A DNA stretch of 64,000 bases from Chamaecrista fasciculata. Lineage: Eukaryota; Streptophyta; Magnoliopsida; Fabales; Fabaceae. The notes beneath the pieces are model-generated. The model searched no databases. It was not told the origin of the DNA and saw only the letters and a list, made by a program, of their open reading frames with translations. Below are positions 1-11,849 of the stretch, piece after piece; positions within the stretch are counted from its first letter, which is position 1; every line of letters begins with the position of its first letter. The stretch covers positions 85,913-149,912 of the forward strand of contig QANZ01011582.1 of assembly GCA_003254925.1 (NCBI GenBank). Reading direction: 5' to 3'. The position numbers and the translations under genes are program-made.

Positions 1-599
1 AACTATGGGATCAATTTCATTTTGATCTTAAAACTATTTTTATTTCATTTTAGTCATCAAACTTTCAAATTTGTTATGTTTGATCCCCAAAATGTGATTT
101 AATCTAGTTTATGTCGTTATTTATAACCTAAAGAGCTGTGATTGACTATTTCTCTTTTATATGTGTCATAATAAGTGTTGAGATATTGCTTGAAAATTAG
201 TCTTACATTTTCTAGGTTCAAAAGGTAGAGTGAGTGTTAAGCTTATAAAATGAGCCCAAATGTCTTTACAGGAACCAAATCATACATTTTAAGTTTGTAT
301 TTGATTTTCTATCCTCCTCTTTATTCTCTTGTTCTTGAGAGGTGTGTGAAATATATTTATTATTTGCCTCTTTATTTTCTTGTTCTAGAGAACAAGCAGA
401 TAATTTTTAAACAATACGTAGAAGGAATTCCTCAAGAGACGGATCTGTTAATTCTCTGCTTTCTTTCTTTCTCATGAGCCCTAGTTGTGCCTTGTGCGTC
501 TGAATTCTCTAATTTCCTAAAGGTTGCCTTTGATCTTTCATTAGGTTTAATGTTGAAGTAAATTGAGTTTAAGTGTGGCACTTAAGATGCTGATGGAAT
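1..599. other. AT-rich intergenic sequence at the left window edge
   Basis: No coding exon is recognisable. Short phrases of the type found in the interspersed repeats of this window (for example a stretch reading like 'cattttagtcatcaaactt') suggest decayed MITE sequence running in from outside the window. Confidence 0.4.
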
Positions 600-748
600 A
601 TTTCGTTAAAATTTGACAGAAAAATAGTTGAGGGTACCAATGTGTTAACAGTCAAAACCTCAGGGTACCAAAGTTCAAGTTTTAAACCACAGGGTACCAA
701 AATGAAATAGGGTCAAACTACAGGGTACCAAAGTGTAATAATTTACTC
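600..748. mobile_element. Right end of a MULE-like element of the GGTACC-repeat family (other end not visible)
   Basis: Four spaced copies of an 'agggtaccaaa' unit end in 'aatttactc', matching the right ends of the elements at 30093-30491 and 48895-50005. The flanking 'ttgagggtaccaatgtgtt' also matches 48895-50005. The corresponding left end is not found in the first 600 bases, so the copy is truncated or starts outside the window. Confidence 0.6.
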
Positions 749-1665
749 TAATTATAAAGAGAACCATTTTTCACATTGTAAAGAGAAGAGAAAAAGGAAA
801 GAGAATATATATTGTTTGGATATTGAAAAGTGGATGATAAACGTAATTGACTCAGACAAGAAGTAGTTACTTCCACATAATGTTTATATTGCTTGAAATA
901 CATATACATATATAATATTCCCATCAATATCGATCATATATATCTATCTCACATTCCTGTATAAGTGGGTCAAGTTTTGTAGAAAGTGTCAACTAGGGTT
1001 TCATTTTGGTGTGGAATAAGAATAAAACAAAGGAGAGAGTACTCAAAGGGAGACGGCAATTCCATCACCAATATGAGTATTCTAATGGGGAAGCCTTTGT
1101 TGGTCAAAACGCAATCACTATGTCAAGCCTCTATATTCTCGTGTATTCATTTTGTACTTTGAATTTTTATTTTCAAATTAAATAAGCAAATCTTTTAATT
1201 GAAAAAAGACATTATTATTATTTTCAAGACATCATCCAGATAATTAATATTATCACTTTTGTAAGTTTGGTATGTACCATTAGACATTAGAGAGGTACTA
1301 TTATTAAAATTATTGATAGAAAGTAAAAAAGTATATATCTCGTGACTAATTGCTAATGAAAATGACTTTGGTAAACTTGATTATATGTTTATTTATTATA
1401 GAACAATACATAAAAAAAAAATTCTTTTTTTTAAAATTCTTCCTCTTATAATTAATCATATAAATTAATTTATTATATATTTTGTTTTTATTAATAAACT
1501 TGATGACAAATTGACAAGCAAAAACTGTCTGATCCATTATTAATTAATAATGTACCGGCTTCTAGAAGTATACATAAGTGATGCAGTTAATTCAAAGCAC
1601 CAAACAAAACATATTGATAAGTCTCTTTTTGTTTTAGTATGGATTATCGAATACTATAATCTATA
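749..1665. other. Intergenic spacer, no gene seen
   Basis: AT-rich sequence with short runs of TATA-like repeats and no recognisable exon, RNA gene or terminal repeat. Confidence 0.5.
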
Positions 1666-2451
1666 GCCAATAGTATTGTTAAGTCATTTTCAGTTATACC
1701 CCCAATGTTTTATATTTGAGTCAATTATATCCCAACTCTTAACTAATTACATAATAGTCCAAAATGTTTATTATCTTTAGCAAACGGGTCCTTAGAAGCT
1801 ATTAACAACTCTATTTCTCTTACCCTAAAACATCACCACCACACTTTATTGTCGTTGCCCACTCTATCCTCGTTTCCGTCGACATGGTCCTTTTTGTCGT
1901 CGTCGTCAACTTCTTGGTCTCCCATAAATTACGTCGTTCTCATCCATTTTTTTTCCCTTACAACTGCCTCTCTCACCCATCTTATCTATTTCTCTCCAAA
2001 GGGGTTTTGAAATTATTTTACTTCTCAATTTCGACGACCATGCCACTGAAGATTGTGTGTTAACACCGGGAGCTAGAGTTATTGGTATTTATGCTCGATT
2101 CCTTTGTATTCGAGGCTCAGGCAAGTTTGTGTGTGGTTGCCGGAATTGGGAAAAACATAGGGGAGAGATTTTTCAGGTTTCTCAATTGCAAGGACTAGTT
2201 CGTTAATTAAAGATGACAAACATTATGGATTGTTCTGTAATTAGTTAGGGACTTGTGTGAAAGAAAAATTTGAGAGAATGGAGGATTCCTAAATAATGGA
2301 AACTTAAGGACCTTAAAACAAAAAAAAAATGCCAGGTTGGGGTATAATTAACTCAAATGTAAAACGTTTGGGGTATAATTAACTAAAAAAAACATTTGGG
2401 GCATAACTGAAAATGACCACATACGTTGAGGGTACCAACAGTACTTTTGGC
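1666..2451. mobile_element. MULE-like non-autonomous element, 786 bp, with 9-bp target duplication
   Basis: The termini are imperfect inverted repeats (left 'gccaatagtattgtt', right 'aacagtacttttggc', both followed inward by 'cattttcagttata' or its complement). The flanks are taatctata (1657-1665) and taatttata (2452-2460), 8 of 9 identical, the duplication size of Mutator-like elements. The less AT-rich interior (about 1840-2160) looks like acquired non-repeat DNA, but I cannot identify a source gene. The same family appears as a 365-bp copy at 46975-47339. Confidence 0.7.
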
Positions 2452-2479
2452 TAATTTATAAGTCCGAACTCAGACATTA

Positions 2480-3362
2480 ACAAGTAGGTGAAAATTTCAT
2501 TTTGATTTTTAATTTTACTTTAAATTTTATTTTAGTCTGTAATATTGTTTCTATTCTATTTTGGTCCTTAATATTTTTCTAAAATTTTGTTTTGGTATTT
2601 AACAAGTTTCATAATTAGTCCATAACTACTGAATGTAGTCATATATGATCCCTCATGTTTCAACTCTGAACTTGACAAAATTGTACCTATATGTTACGCT
2701 TGACAAGATATTTCGCTACCCAGTTGGAATTGTCAATAAATAAGATCAAATTGAACTTGAAATCAAGCCACTCATTTCATGAATCTGGTTATATCTCTCT
2801 CATTTTCAAGTAGAAATTCAATGGAATTGGAGTTACAGGTTACTTTTAACAAATTATTTTTCTATCCAGTTGAAAATATCGATAAATGAAGTTAAATAAT
2901 ACTTAAATAATGGGTTTGGTCAAAAACACCAATATCAACTTTTAGAGTACTATTTGACCTATTTTGCTGACAGTCCCAACTGAGCAGAGAAAGAACTCTC
3001 CAGTAGTAACTCATAGCTTTGATTTAATTGCATTGGAACTTAACGAGAGAAATATGGCAAACCTCATGAAACAAACGTCCCACTTTCAAGCTTGATTTCA
3101 CACTCGATTTGGCCTCATTTACTGACGGCTCCAAGCAGGCAGAGAAAGAACTTATCAAGTATAACTCGTAGCTCTAATTTTGTCGCATTCAAACTTAAAA
3201 TACGTGAGATATGACCACATTTATTAGTTATAAACTGAAACAAAACTTTTGGAAAATAGTAAATTAAAGATCAAAACGGAATAGAAAAAAAAATATTGGA
3301 GATCTAAATAGAATTTATTATAAATATTAGGGATAAAATAAATTTTTGACCTACCAAGTATT
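2480..3362. repeat. Degenerate element of the 'tattagggaccaaaatgaa' family
   Basis: The left part ('aaaatttcattttgat...') and right part ('attagggataaaataaattttt') are decayed inverted repeats of the family better preserved at 31456-32455 and 47615-48152. The interior shares phrases such as 'tttgacctcgttt' and 'aagaactcatagctc' with those copies. No target duplication is visible. Confidence 0.5.
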
Positions 3363-3371
3363 AAAACCAAT

Positions 3372-3600
3372 CTATGAAGCATGGACACTGACACAGACAC
3401 GGACACATTGACACGTCAAATTCTTAAAGTTGCATGACATGATATGGAATATATTTATATATATAAAGAATTAAAAATTCATAAATTGTGATGATATCTT
3501 TAAAAATTATAATATCAATTCATAATATATGTCATTATTTTATATCGTTTGTTAAGTTATAGTCACAAAAAATTGATTTTATATTTTGAAACTTATGATG
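3372..3600. mobile_element. Truncated MITE, relative of the element at 38412-38752
   Basis: Starts with 'ctatgaagcatggacactg' and 'acacggacac' repeats, exactly like one end of the intact element at 38412-38752 read on the opposite strand. Similarity continues to 'tttgaaacttatga' at about 3600, where the far terminal repeat should follow but is missing. Confidence 0.7.
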
Positions 3601-3726
3601 CAGTTTGTCGTTAATTTATTAAAAGAAATTAGTCAAAGGATAAAATTGATTAAAATGTGAAAGTTCGGGGACGAAATTGATAGTTGGTGTTAAGTTTGGG
3701 AACGAAATTAGTACTTTTGCCTATTA
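3601..3726. mobile_element. Half copy of the 6339-6707 MITE family
   Basis: Only the right half is present ('ttaatttattaaaag', 'ataaaattgattaaaatg', then 'gtttgggaacgaaattag'). It matches the right halves of the copies at 6339-6707 and 7796-8103. It abuts the truncated MITE at 3372-3600, so one deletion probably removed the facing ends of both. Confidence 0.6.
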
Positions 3727-4540
3727 TTTATGTTATATTTCATATAATATTTGTTTTTAAAAAGATAATTTTTTTTATAAGAAAAATATTCTTTTAAGAT
3801 TAATGAATGATTTTATTTATGATAAATAATATGAATATGTTATTGTAATACAAACCAAAATAATTATAAATATGAGAATCATGTGACACTCATGTAAGAT
3901 TTATATTTTTGTGCACATAAAAAATTACAAATATTATCTTAAAGTCTTTAGTTAAAAATAAATTTATTAACTTTTTTTGAAAATAAAAAGTCTTAACTTG
4001 CGGGCCTAGATGAATGGGTATGGAGAAGGAACTTTGAGGCCCGTTTAAGTTAACAAACTGTTTGATACTGTTACTACTTAGTCGGATTTAATTTCAAAAA
4101 AGAAAATAAAAATAAATTTTTTTATTAATGTAATAGTTTTTTTCATAAATTTATTTTTAAAATAACCATAAATTTTAAATGTATTATTAAATTAATTTAA
4201 AATGTATAAATATTTATTTTTAGTTTTATAATTTTATACTTTCTCAACATAAAGTTTAAAAATGTTATATTTATATATATATATATAAATAAGTATTTAT
4301 TATTATATATATGATATGGGTTGAGTATTTTTTTTACTCTTTTTCATACCCGTTTACTTTGAATTCATACACGAATATGATGAACTCATAGAATAAATTT
4401 TCAATATACCAATTTTTTTCAATAAAATATTATGTGTAGTTTAATCATCTCTATTTATATTTTTATTGAGTAAAAAGCATTATTTTATAGGAAAAATAAA
4501 ACAACAAATGGAAAGTCTGACAGGTCCAGACACATAATAT
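3727..4540. other. AT-rich spacer, no gene seen
   Basis: Very AT-rich, with a short (TA)n run near 4275-4290. No exon or terminal repeat is recognised. Confidence 0.5.
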
Positions 4541-4546
4541 ACTAGT

Positions 4547-4830
4547 AACATTTAGGCATGGTACAAAAATCTGACCCAGACCGCCCGGGTTGACTCGAAC
4601 CCCGATGAACCAGACACCAATATGGTTCGAGCACTCTAATTGGACAGGTTTGCATCTGACCCAGTTTTTTTCCATGTCAACCTTTCGGTCTGGATTTGAA
4701 CCTTCAACCCGCTAATTCATTTTGAATTGAAAAAAAAATCTAAAACTGAAGCGCAATTTGGCCTAAGTCTTTCCTATTATTATTATTTTAATTATAATTA
4801 AAATGTTTGTCAAGGGTCAATTAAATTAAT
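4547..4830. repeat. Dispersed repeat shared with 63178-63440
   Basis: Both copies contain 'ggttgactcg' or 'ggattgactcgg', 'gaaccagaca', 'cactctaatt', 'tgcatctgac', 'caacccgc' and the same tail 'tattattattattttaatta'. They are clearly homologous but diverged. The CCGG-rich phrases resemble plant MITE ends. I see no coding content. Confidence 0.65.
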
Positions 4831-5404
4831 TAGATAAAATAATTTTATAATAATATGCTCCATCAGAAGTGGGTGAATAATAAACTTCAGAGTTTTTAAG
4901 GAGCCTTATATATTGCAATTCACTTCTACCACAATTGAATTTGTTTTTTCTTGTACTCTTTTTTTTGTAAGCATTTTTCTTGTATTCTTTGGTTTCGATT
5001 TTGTGAATTCATAAATACTTGTTTTTTTTTTTTAATCTTTGAAAGTGTGAATAATAGTTTGAATTTGTGAATATCTACTTTTTTTTAGTTAAAGATGACA
5101 ATTTCTAATCAAATTCATGTTTAAATTTGATTTCTTATAACTTAGTATGTGTACAAGAGATTTGTTTGAGTGATGTATGTATAAATATATACATATTTTT
5201 AGTGATTCAATGGTACCCGTCCACCCAAGTCTTTATCCGAGTCAATCACTGGTCTGAGTTTTCAAACTATGTATCTAGGCGTGCTTATTTTTTTTCCTAA
5301 AAAAAAATTAAGATATGTTTATATTTACAAACTATTATACTATGTACATTTTTGAAATGTCAAAACCAAATAATATAGTACAATACAGGCCAAATAGTAA
5401 TAAA
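4831..5404. other. Intergenic spacer, no gene seen
   Basis: AT-rich, no recognisable gene or repeat boundaries. Confidence 0.4.
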
Positions 5405-5725
5405 AAGAAAATACAGGCCAAATGCATTTTTAGTTCCATAGCTTATGCTTAGATCTCAATTTGGTCTATAATATTTCTTGTTACACTTTTGGCCTTATAT
5501 AATTATGTCAGGTTACAAAATTGATCTCATATTTTTTGATTATGTTACAAAATTAGTCTCGTACAAAAAAGCTCCACATTGTAAGACTAACAATAGAACT
5601 TATTACAAAGATTGAGACCAAATTGGAACAAAAAAATATATGAGACCACAAGTGTAACCAAAAAACATACAGGACTAAATTGAGACTAGAGCAAAAGATA
5701 TGGGACCAAAAGTGCACTATAATCC
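5405..5725. mobile_element. MITE of the 'accaaaagtgcacttt' family (degenerate ends)
   Basis: Inverted arms carry 'tctcaatttggtc' on the left and 'gggaccaaaagtgcact' on the right, the arrangement of the better copies at 15222-15663 and 26608-27005. The exact ends and target duplication are not clear. A (TA)n microsatellite follows at about 5768-5791. Confidence 0.6.
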
Positions 5726-5791
5726 ACTATATATATATAACTTAATTTTCTGTGGGCGTTGGACCAATATATATATATATATATATATATA

Positions 5792-6338
5792 ATATAATAA
5801 AATAGCAATTCAAGAGTTTATGCATTTGGGCGTAGGCCGCGTAGCAACAACAAAATTGGGATGTTTTCAGTTCTTCAATAATTATTTCAATAACATTATT
5901 ATTAAGTCCGACGATCATATTCCGGAAACAGAGCCTAGCTCCAATATTCAAGCTTTCAATTAGTGTTATTTTACATTATTATTTCCAGAACAACACGCAA
6001 TTCAAAAGTTTATTCACATTATTTCTTGAGTTGTAATTTTTTTATTATATCTTTTTCAAAAATGAAATGATTTCCACGTTGTTTCCATCCCATGCAATTT
6101 AATTATGTTGCACTGATTACCATTCTTCACTCATTATGTTTGTGCTATGTTTATATATCTTCATCTAACTAATATATACTATAATTTTAAGATTATGCAT
6201 CCACCATATAGTGGCTTAGCTTCTTTATCAAGTATTTGAATTTGATTAATCCAATAAACACTATTTATTTTTTGGTGACAAATAAACACTTTTCTAGAAG
6301 TAGGATGAAGCATAGAATAATGGAACTAAATAATTAAA
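5792..6338. other. Intergenic spacer, no gene seen
   Basis: AT-rich sequence without recognisable coding or repeat structure. Confidence 0.4.
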
Positions 6339-6707
6339 GGGCAAAAATGCTAATTAATTTCGTCCTCAAACTTTACATCGATAATTTTGTCCCCAATCAT
6401 TTTTTCGACCAATTTCGTCCTTAATGTTTTACATTTTGGTCAATTTTATCTTTTGATTAACTTCTATCAATAAATTAATGACAAATTGCATCCTGTTTTT
6501 CAATCTAAGTTAGGATTTGAGTTTTTTTTTTCTATCAATTTTATATTACGTATCATTAGCCACATAGATTCTGTCATTAATATTTAGCTAAAGTAAGAGC
6601 AAATGATAAAATTGACTAAAATATGAAACATTAGGAACGAAATTGACAACAAAAAAAGATTGGGGATAAAATTGACAGTTAGTGTAAAGTTTGGGCACGA
6701 AATTGCC
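6339..6707. mobile_element. MULE-type MITE, 369 bp, with perfect 9-bp target duplication
   Basis: Flanked by ataattaaa on both sides (6330-6338 and 6708-6716). The arms are inverted ('ttcgtcctcaaactttac' on the left, 'gtaaagtttgggcacgaa' on the right). No coding capacity. A second copy lies at 7796-8103 and relics at 3601-3726 and about 62965-63175. Confidence 0.8.
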
Positions 6708-7014
6708 ATAATTAAAGCATATTTATCTATAAAATACAATAGATTTGTTTTTAATGTTTCTCAACAATTCTATTTTAGTTTTTAAATATTGAGTGTAATT
6801 ATATTTATTTGGATTTAAATTCGAATGTCACGAAATTGAATCTCCCGCCTACAAGATACTCTTAGCAAGTTTTTTCTTCACTCAATTGAGACCGTCGGTA
6901 AATCAAGCTTAAAAATCATACCTAAAAGTGGGCGCTCGTTTCGTGAAGTTGAACATGTCTTCAAGGGCGGAGCCAAGATTTTTGGTAGGCGGCAGTCTAT
7001 ATATATTTTTGGCC

Positions 7015-7770
7015 AAAATTTTATTTTAGTCTCTAATGTTTATCTAAAGTTTCATTTTAGTCCTTAATATTTTTTGAAAGAAAGTTGGCGAGAGATAATA
7101 ATATTTAAATTGACTAAAATATTAAATAATGGGAATCAGAAAGTGATGAGTCATGGAGTTATGGAGAGATAATAAAATTGGAAATTGGTAAATATCTATC
7201 TTAATTTTGTTGGGGGTGGGGCAACTTCCTTCCTTCTTGATATGACAAAATTAGACTCGCGGGTTAATCTTGATAAATTCTGTATCTATCTAGTTGAGTT
7301 TATTGTCAAGCGAGGTCAAATAGTATTCTAAAAGTTGAGTTATTCTTTTGACTAAATCCACTTTCAGGTTATTATATAACCTCGTTTGCTGACCCGTGAA
7401 AAGTAACATGTAACTCCAATTTTGTTACATTCAGACTTAAAATGAGAGAAATAAACTAACTTTATGAAACAACCAACCTACTTTTGGACCCAATTTCAAG
7501 TTTAAATTGACCTCGTTTTCTAGCCTTAACTACTAGGCAGAGAAAAAAATTATCAAGCATAACCTATAATTCCAATTTCATCAGATTTAGACTTAAAATG
7601 AGAAAAATATGACCACATATAGTAATTAGGGACCAAACATGAAACTTATTAAGGATAAAATAGAGTTGTTGGAAAATATGAAGGACCAAAACAGAAAAGA
7701 AAAAATATTATGGAGCAAAATAGAATTGAAGGTAAATATTATGGACCAAAATGAGGTTTTGGCCAAAATT
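7015..7770. repeat. Degenerate copy of the 31456-32455 element family
   Basis: Left arm 'ttttattttagtctctaatg', interior 'gacctcgttt' and 'gagttattcttttgac', and right arm 'attatggaccaaaatgagg' match the family seen at 31456-32455. It directly precedes the MITE at 7796-8103. No target duplication was found. Confidence 0.55.
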
Positions 7771-7795
7771 AATAAAATATATGTTTTTAAATTTT

Positions 7796-8103
7796 CCAAA
7801 AATACTAATTTTGTCCCCAAACTTTACACCAACTGTCAATTTTATCCTCAATATTTTATATTTTAGTCAATTTAATACTTTGACTAATTTCTTTCAAAAA
7901 ATTAACGAACTATTTTTCAATTTAAATGAATATTTGAATTTTTTTCTATCAATTTTACATTATATATCATTAGTAACGTAGATTTTTAATCGTTAATACT
8001 TGGCTAAAGAAAAAGCAAAAGATAAAATTGATTGAAATGTTAAACATCGGGGATGAAATTGAAAAATGATATAAAATTGGGGGACGAAATTAGTGTTTTT
8101 TCC
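7796..8103. mobile_element. MULE-type MITE, 308 bp, second copy of the 6339 family
   Basis: Left arm 'tactaattttgtccccaaac' and right arm 'gggggacgaaattagt' are inverted. Flanks ttaaatttt (7787-7795) and ttaaagttt (8104-8112) agree at 8 of 9 positions, consistent with a slightly mutated 9-bp target duplication. Confidence 0.7.
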
Positions 8104-10379
8104 TTAAAGTTTTTAACCTTATAGATGCCGAAAGTGACTGAAAACTGAAAATGGAAATTTTGGAATGGAGTTAGCCCCAACAACTCCTTTATTTGTGATA
8201 AGCCCAACACGTTTATATAGTATATATCCACAAAGTATCATTTTAAGGAAAGCCCAGTCCAAAACCCAAAATAACCCTATGTTTTATTCCATAATAATCT
8301 CATTCTCATATTTCTGTGTCCCTTTTTTAGCTTCTCCCATTTCTTCTTCTTCTTCTTCACTGAGTGATCAGTCAGTCACACAGACAGAAGAGTAAGAGAG
8401 CAAGGTCCTGTTCATCTTTGAGTTGAAGAATTAATTAATGGTGGTCCAAACATAGCAAAATGAGTAATATATATTACATATATTTGGCTCTATCAGTCTA
8501 ACTACTTTCATATATAACCAAAACCAATAATGGTCCCTTGTTTCACAAAATCCCACTAACATTCATCACATTTATATATCACTCATCAACCTATCACTTT
8601 TTTGGACCACTTCAATTTTGACCTCCACCCTCCATTAGGTGTTGTAATTAAATAAATTAAAGGGCATTCATGAATCATAAATATCGTAGTTTAATATTTG
8701 TAGTCCTCATGAATTGCCTCGCTTAAAAGTTAAAATTAATATTCCATAGTACAATAATACATGTACACTACAACAAGTAAAGAGAAAGGGATAAACTATT
8801 CACGTTGTACCTCTTCTTCATGCCTCCATTTTGTGAAGTTTGGAAAATTTGCATTCTGAATTCAAAAGGGATCTTGAGCTTATCTAGCTATTAGTGTCAC
8901 TCATAAAACTTTTTCATGACATTACTATATTTTGTATCCTAATAATAATAGTTTATTACTATTTTTTTTAAGTAATTGAATTAATAATTTAGTATTTGAA
9001 AGAAGAAAAATGTCTCGATTTAGTCCCTAAACAATAAAATTATAGATTTAATTCTTGAAAAATATAATCACAATTATTTTGATCATTTTGTTGTGAAGGA
9101 TATGTATTAATCAAAATCTAATGACAAATACGATATAATTTTAAATTTAATTTTGTTAAGATTATAATAAACTATTGATGGTAAAAAATATAATATTAAA
9201 TTTGAATTAATATTTTAACAAAATAATCAAATTGATTGTGAAATGTGAATGTATCTTTCGAGTAATAAATCTTATAACTTTATCTTTTAAAAACTAAATT
9301 AAGATATTTATCATCATTTGAGGACTAAATCATTAATTTATTATATTTTTTATCAACAGAGATAATCTTATTACCATCAAGTGTGTGATAAAAATTAGTT
9401 GGATGTTAATTCAACTTAACCAAAAGTCTCGAGTTCAAGATTTCAAAATTAGATTAGATATGATTAATCTTTATGGTTCATACTAAAAAAACATAGAGAC
9501 AACATTACATAAAATGTGAAGACCACTTACAAGGATAGTTCAAATTTAAATTCATCAATTTATGAAAAAAAAATAATTCTTTTTATTAGATCCAAACTTC
9601 CATTTGTTCATTACTATTTGTTTGTTTCCAATGCTTCCGATGGTTTGAGTTGAAGCCACACTTGAAAGTGTTGTTTTCCTTATCATATTATAGATTACAA
9701 TAGAACTGTTTTTCTCGGGGACAAACTTCAAAGAGATAAGAGAGTTGATATTTTTGAGAGAATTCTTCTCTCTTATGTATGTTTTGAAATAGGCCAATAT
9801 TTTATATTTTCTCCACCTATTATAAACACAGAATAGTCCATTCAATTCAATTTATTACGATTCCGACTGTCTGCCAAAATTTTCGGAGAAAAAAGTTTCT
9901 TATATTGAAGTCTCCTTGTCACGTTATGGTGAATAACACCTAATTAATGGATCTTGCATTACATTTCTTTTTCATATCTACTGTTTACGTTTATTGCCCA
10001 AGAATCACCAACTATTTCTTTATTTTTTTTTTTGTTTAAAAAAGAACAGGTGTGAGGTGTCTGTTATTAAATCCAAAAATTCAAAATGAAAAAGAAAAAA
10101 GATTCAAAATTTGAATGAAACATGCATATGAGAATAACAATAATAATTAATAATGATTTTTGAAATCTGACGGATAAGGGTTGGTCTATATTGTCTCCAC
10201 ATGCATATGCTGATGCTGCTATTATTAATTTTCAGAACTTTGGGTAAAACACCCAAAGATTGAGGAGAAATCTCCGAAATTTATTGCTTTGGTTTTTATT
10301 TTTTTATTTTACATAAATTCTTTGACCGTTCTATTTCTCTACCAATTTAGAAATAAAAAATAAGGCTCAAAAGAATCGT
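8104..10379. other. Intergenic spacer, no gene recognised
   Basis: AT-rich. Around 8300-8400 there is a CT/TTC-rich stretch resembling a plant 5' leader, but no open frame with family features follows it. A 96-codon minus-strand frame at 9555-9845 shows no recognisable motif and is most likely chance. Confidence 0.4.
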
Positions 10380-11849
10380 TTCAGATTTTGTAGCAGAAGA
10401 AGGTAAGGTAAAGTAAAAGGGCATAGAAGAATCATCATCATTCATCACTCATCATTCAATTCATTGATGATATGGGTCAGCGAGAAAGTTTTCTGGAATA
10501 TATATATCACTGTGAAGAAGATACGAAAAAGAAAGATAACAAACTGAATCATCTATCTCTTGTTCTAAACTAAGAAAGAAAGAAAGAAAGAGAAGCAAAG
10601 ACTTGAGAAAACCCCATTTTTGGCTTATTATCTGAGACAAAAAAGATGATATAAAGGAGTCACTTTTAGTAGGTATAGGCCTTTAATGATCCTCTTCAGA
10701 GATTACTCGTACATAAAAAAACAGAACAGAGCAACAAGAAGAAGAGTACTCTGCGTACAAGTTTTTAGTCATGAGAGAAATGAAAAAATTTCAGTCAATT
10801 TTAATTTTGTTTTTTGATTTCTAGAGAGAGAAAGAAAGCCAAAGTAGTCCAAAGGTTTAAACTTTATATTCTTTAAAGGGAGATTTGAAGCAGGAAGAAG
10901 AAACCCAATAAGCTGAAGAAGCTCACGGGATTGTCAGTGGGGTATCTTTCTTTCTTACATTTCTAGTACACATTGCTCCAGAAAGTTAGAGAGAGAAAGA
11001 AAGCAGGGAAATTTTGCAGAAATAAGAAGTGGGTTTTCCTTTGTTTGTGGTATTGAAGTGAGTACTATAGTGAGAGATGAATTCGGCGCTCTTTCACTTT
11101 TTTTGAATTTGAGAATTGGTTTAGTTTACTTCTTTAATTTTTTCTCTCTCCTGCGACGATTACCACTTTTTTCTAAGAATTTTACCTTTATGCTTTGTTG
11201 TCTGTAATTCTTTGTTTAGCGAGTGAGTGAGTAAGTTTTTGAAGTTATTATTATATATTATATATTTTATTTTAATTTTAATGGTGGGATTATTAGGGGT
11301 CTGTTAATGTTAACTTTCTGTGACCCTCTTTTTGTCTTGTAATGCAGTTCTTCACGAGGTGGTGTCAGAAGTGGGTTGTTTATTTTTTCTTCAGCAAAAA
11401 GTTTCCATCTTTTATTTTCTTTTAAGGTTTGATGTTTGATGATACTTCTTATATAGGCTTACACTATTACTATTATTACTACAACATTTGTTTCATTGTT
11501 TTGTTTTGTTTATTAATATTAATAATAATAATGTATTTCCTCCATTCCTGATCTCATTGCTTCTCTACTTGCAACCTGTAAAGATTCTTCTGTTTGATTA
11601 AATCTCAGAATAACCCTTTTCTTTTTCTTGCACTAAACTCCACCACCTCTTTGTCCCCCTCTTAACTTTCAAACATTTGTACCCCATTTCCTTATTCCAC
11701 TTGTTCACACCTTCATGCCACACACTCACCAAAATCTCATTCTCTTATACTACTAAATTGTACACACCAATCTCTCTGATTCATCTGTTTCTCTCTCTCT
11801 AGATCCTGCATCTATCCAAGTTCTTGAGTTAGAGAGAGAGTGAAGAAGT
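10380..11849 (+). promoter_or_regulatory. Upstream and probable 5' leader region of the IQD gene
   Basis: GA- and CT-rich leader-like sequence ('agaaagaaagaaagaaag' near 10575; CT-runs near 11790) leads to the start codon at 11850. A plausible leader intron could end at the 'aatgcag' at 11341-11347, but no cDNA evidence is visible here. No unambiguous TATA box was picked. Confidence 0.35.

Noticed and set aside
9555..9845. 96-codon minus-strand open frame
   Set aside because: No domain-like pattern, AT-driven composition, and no neighbouring exon or promoter supports it.
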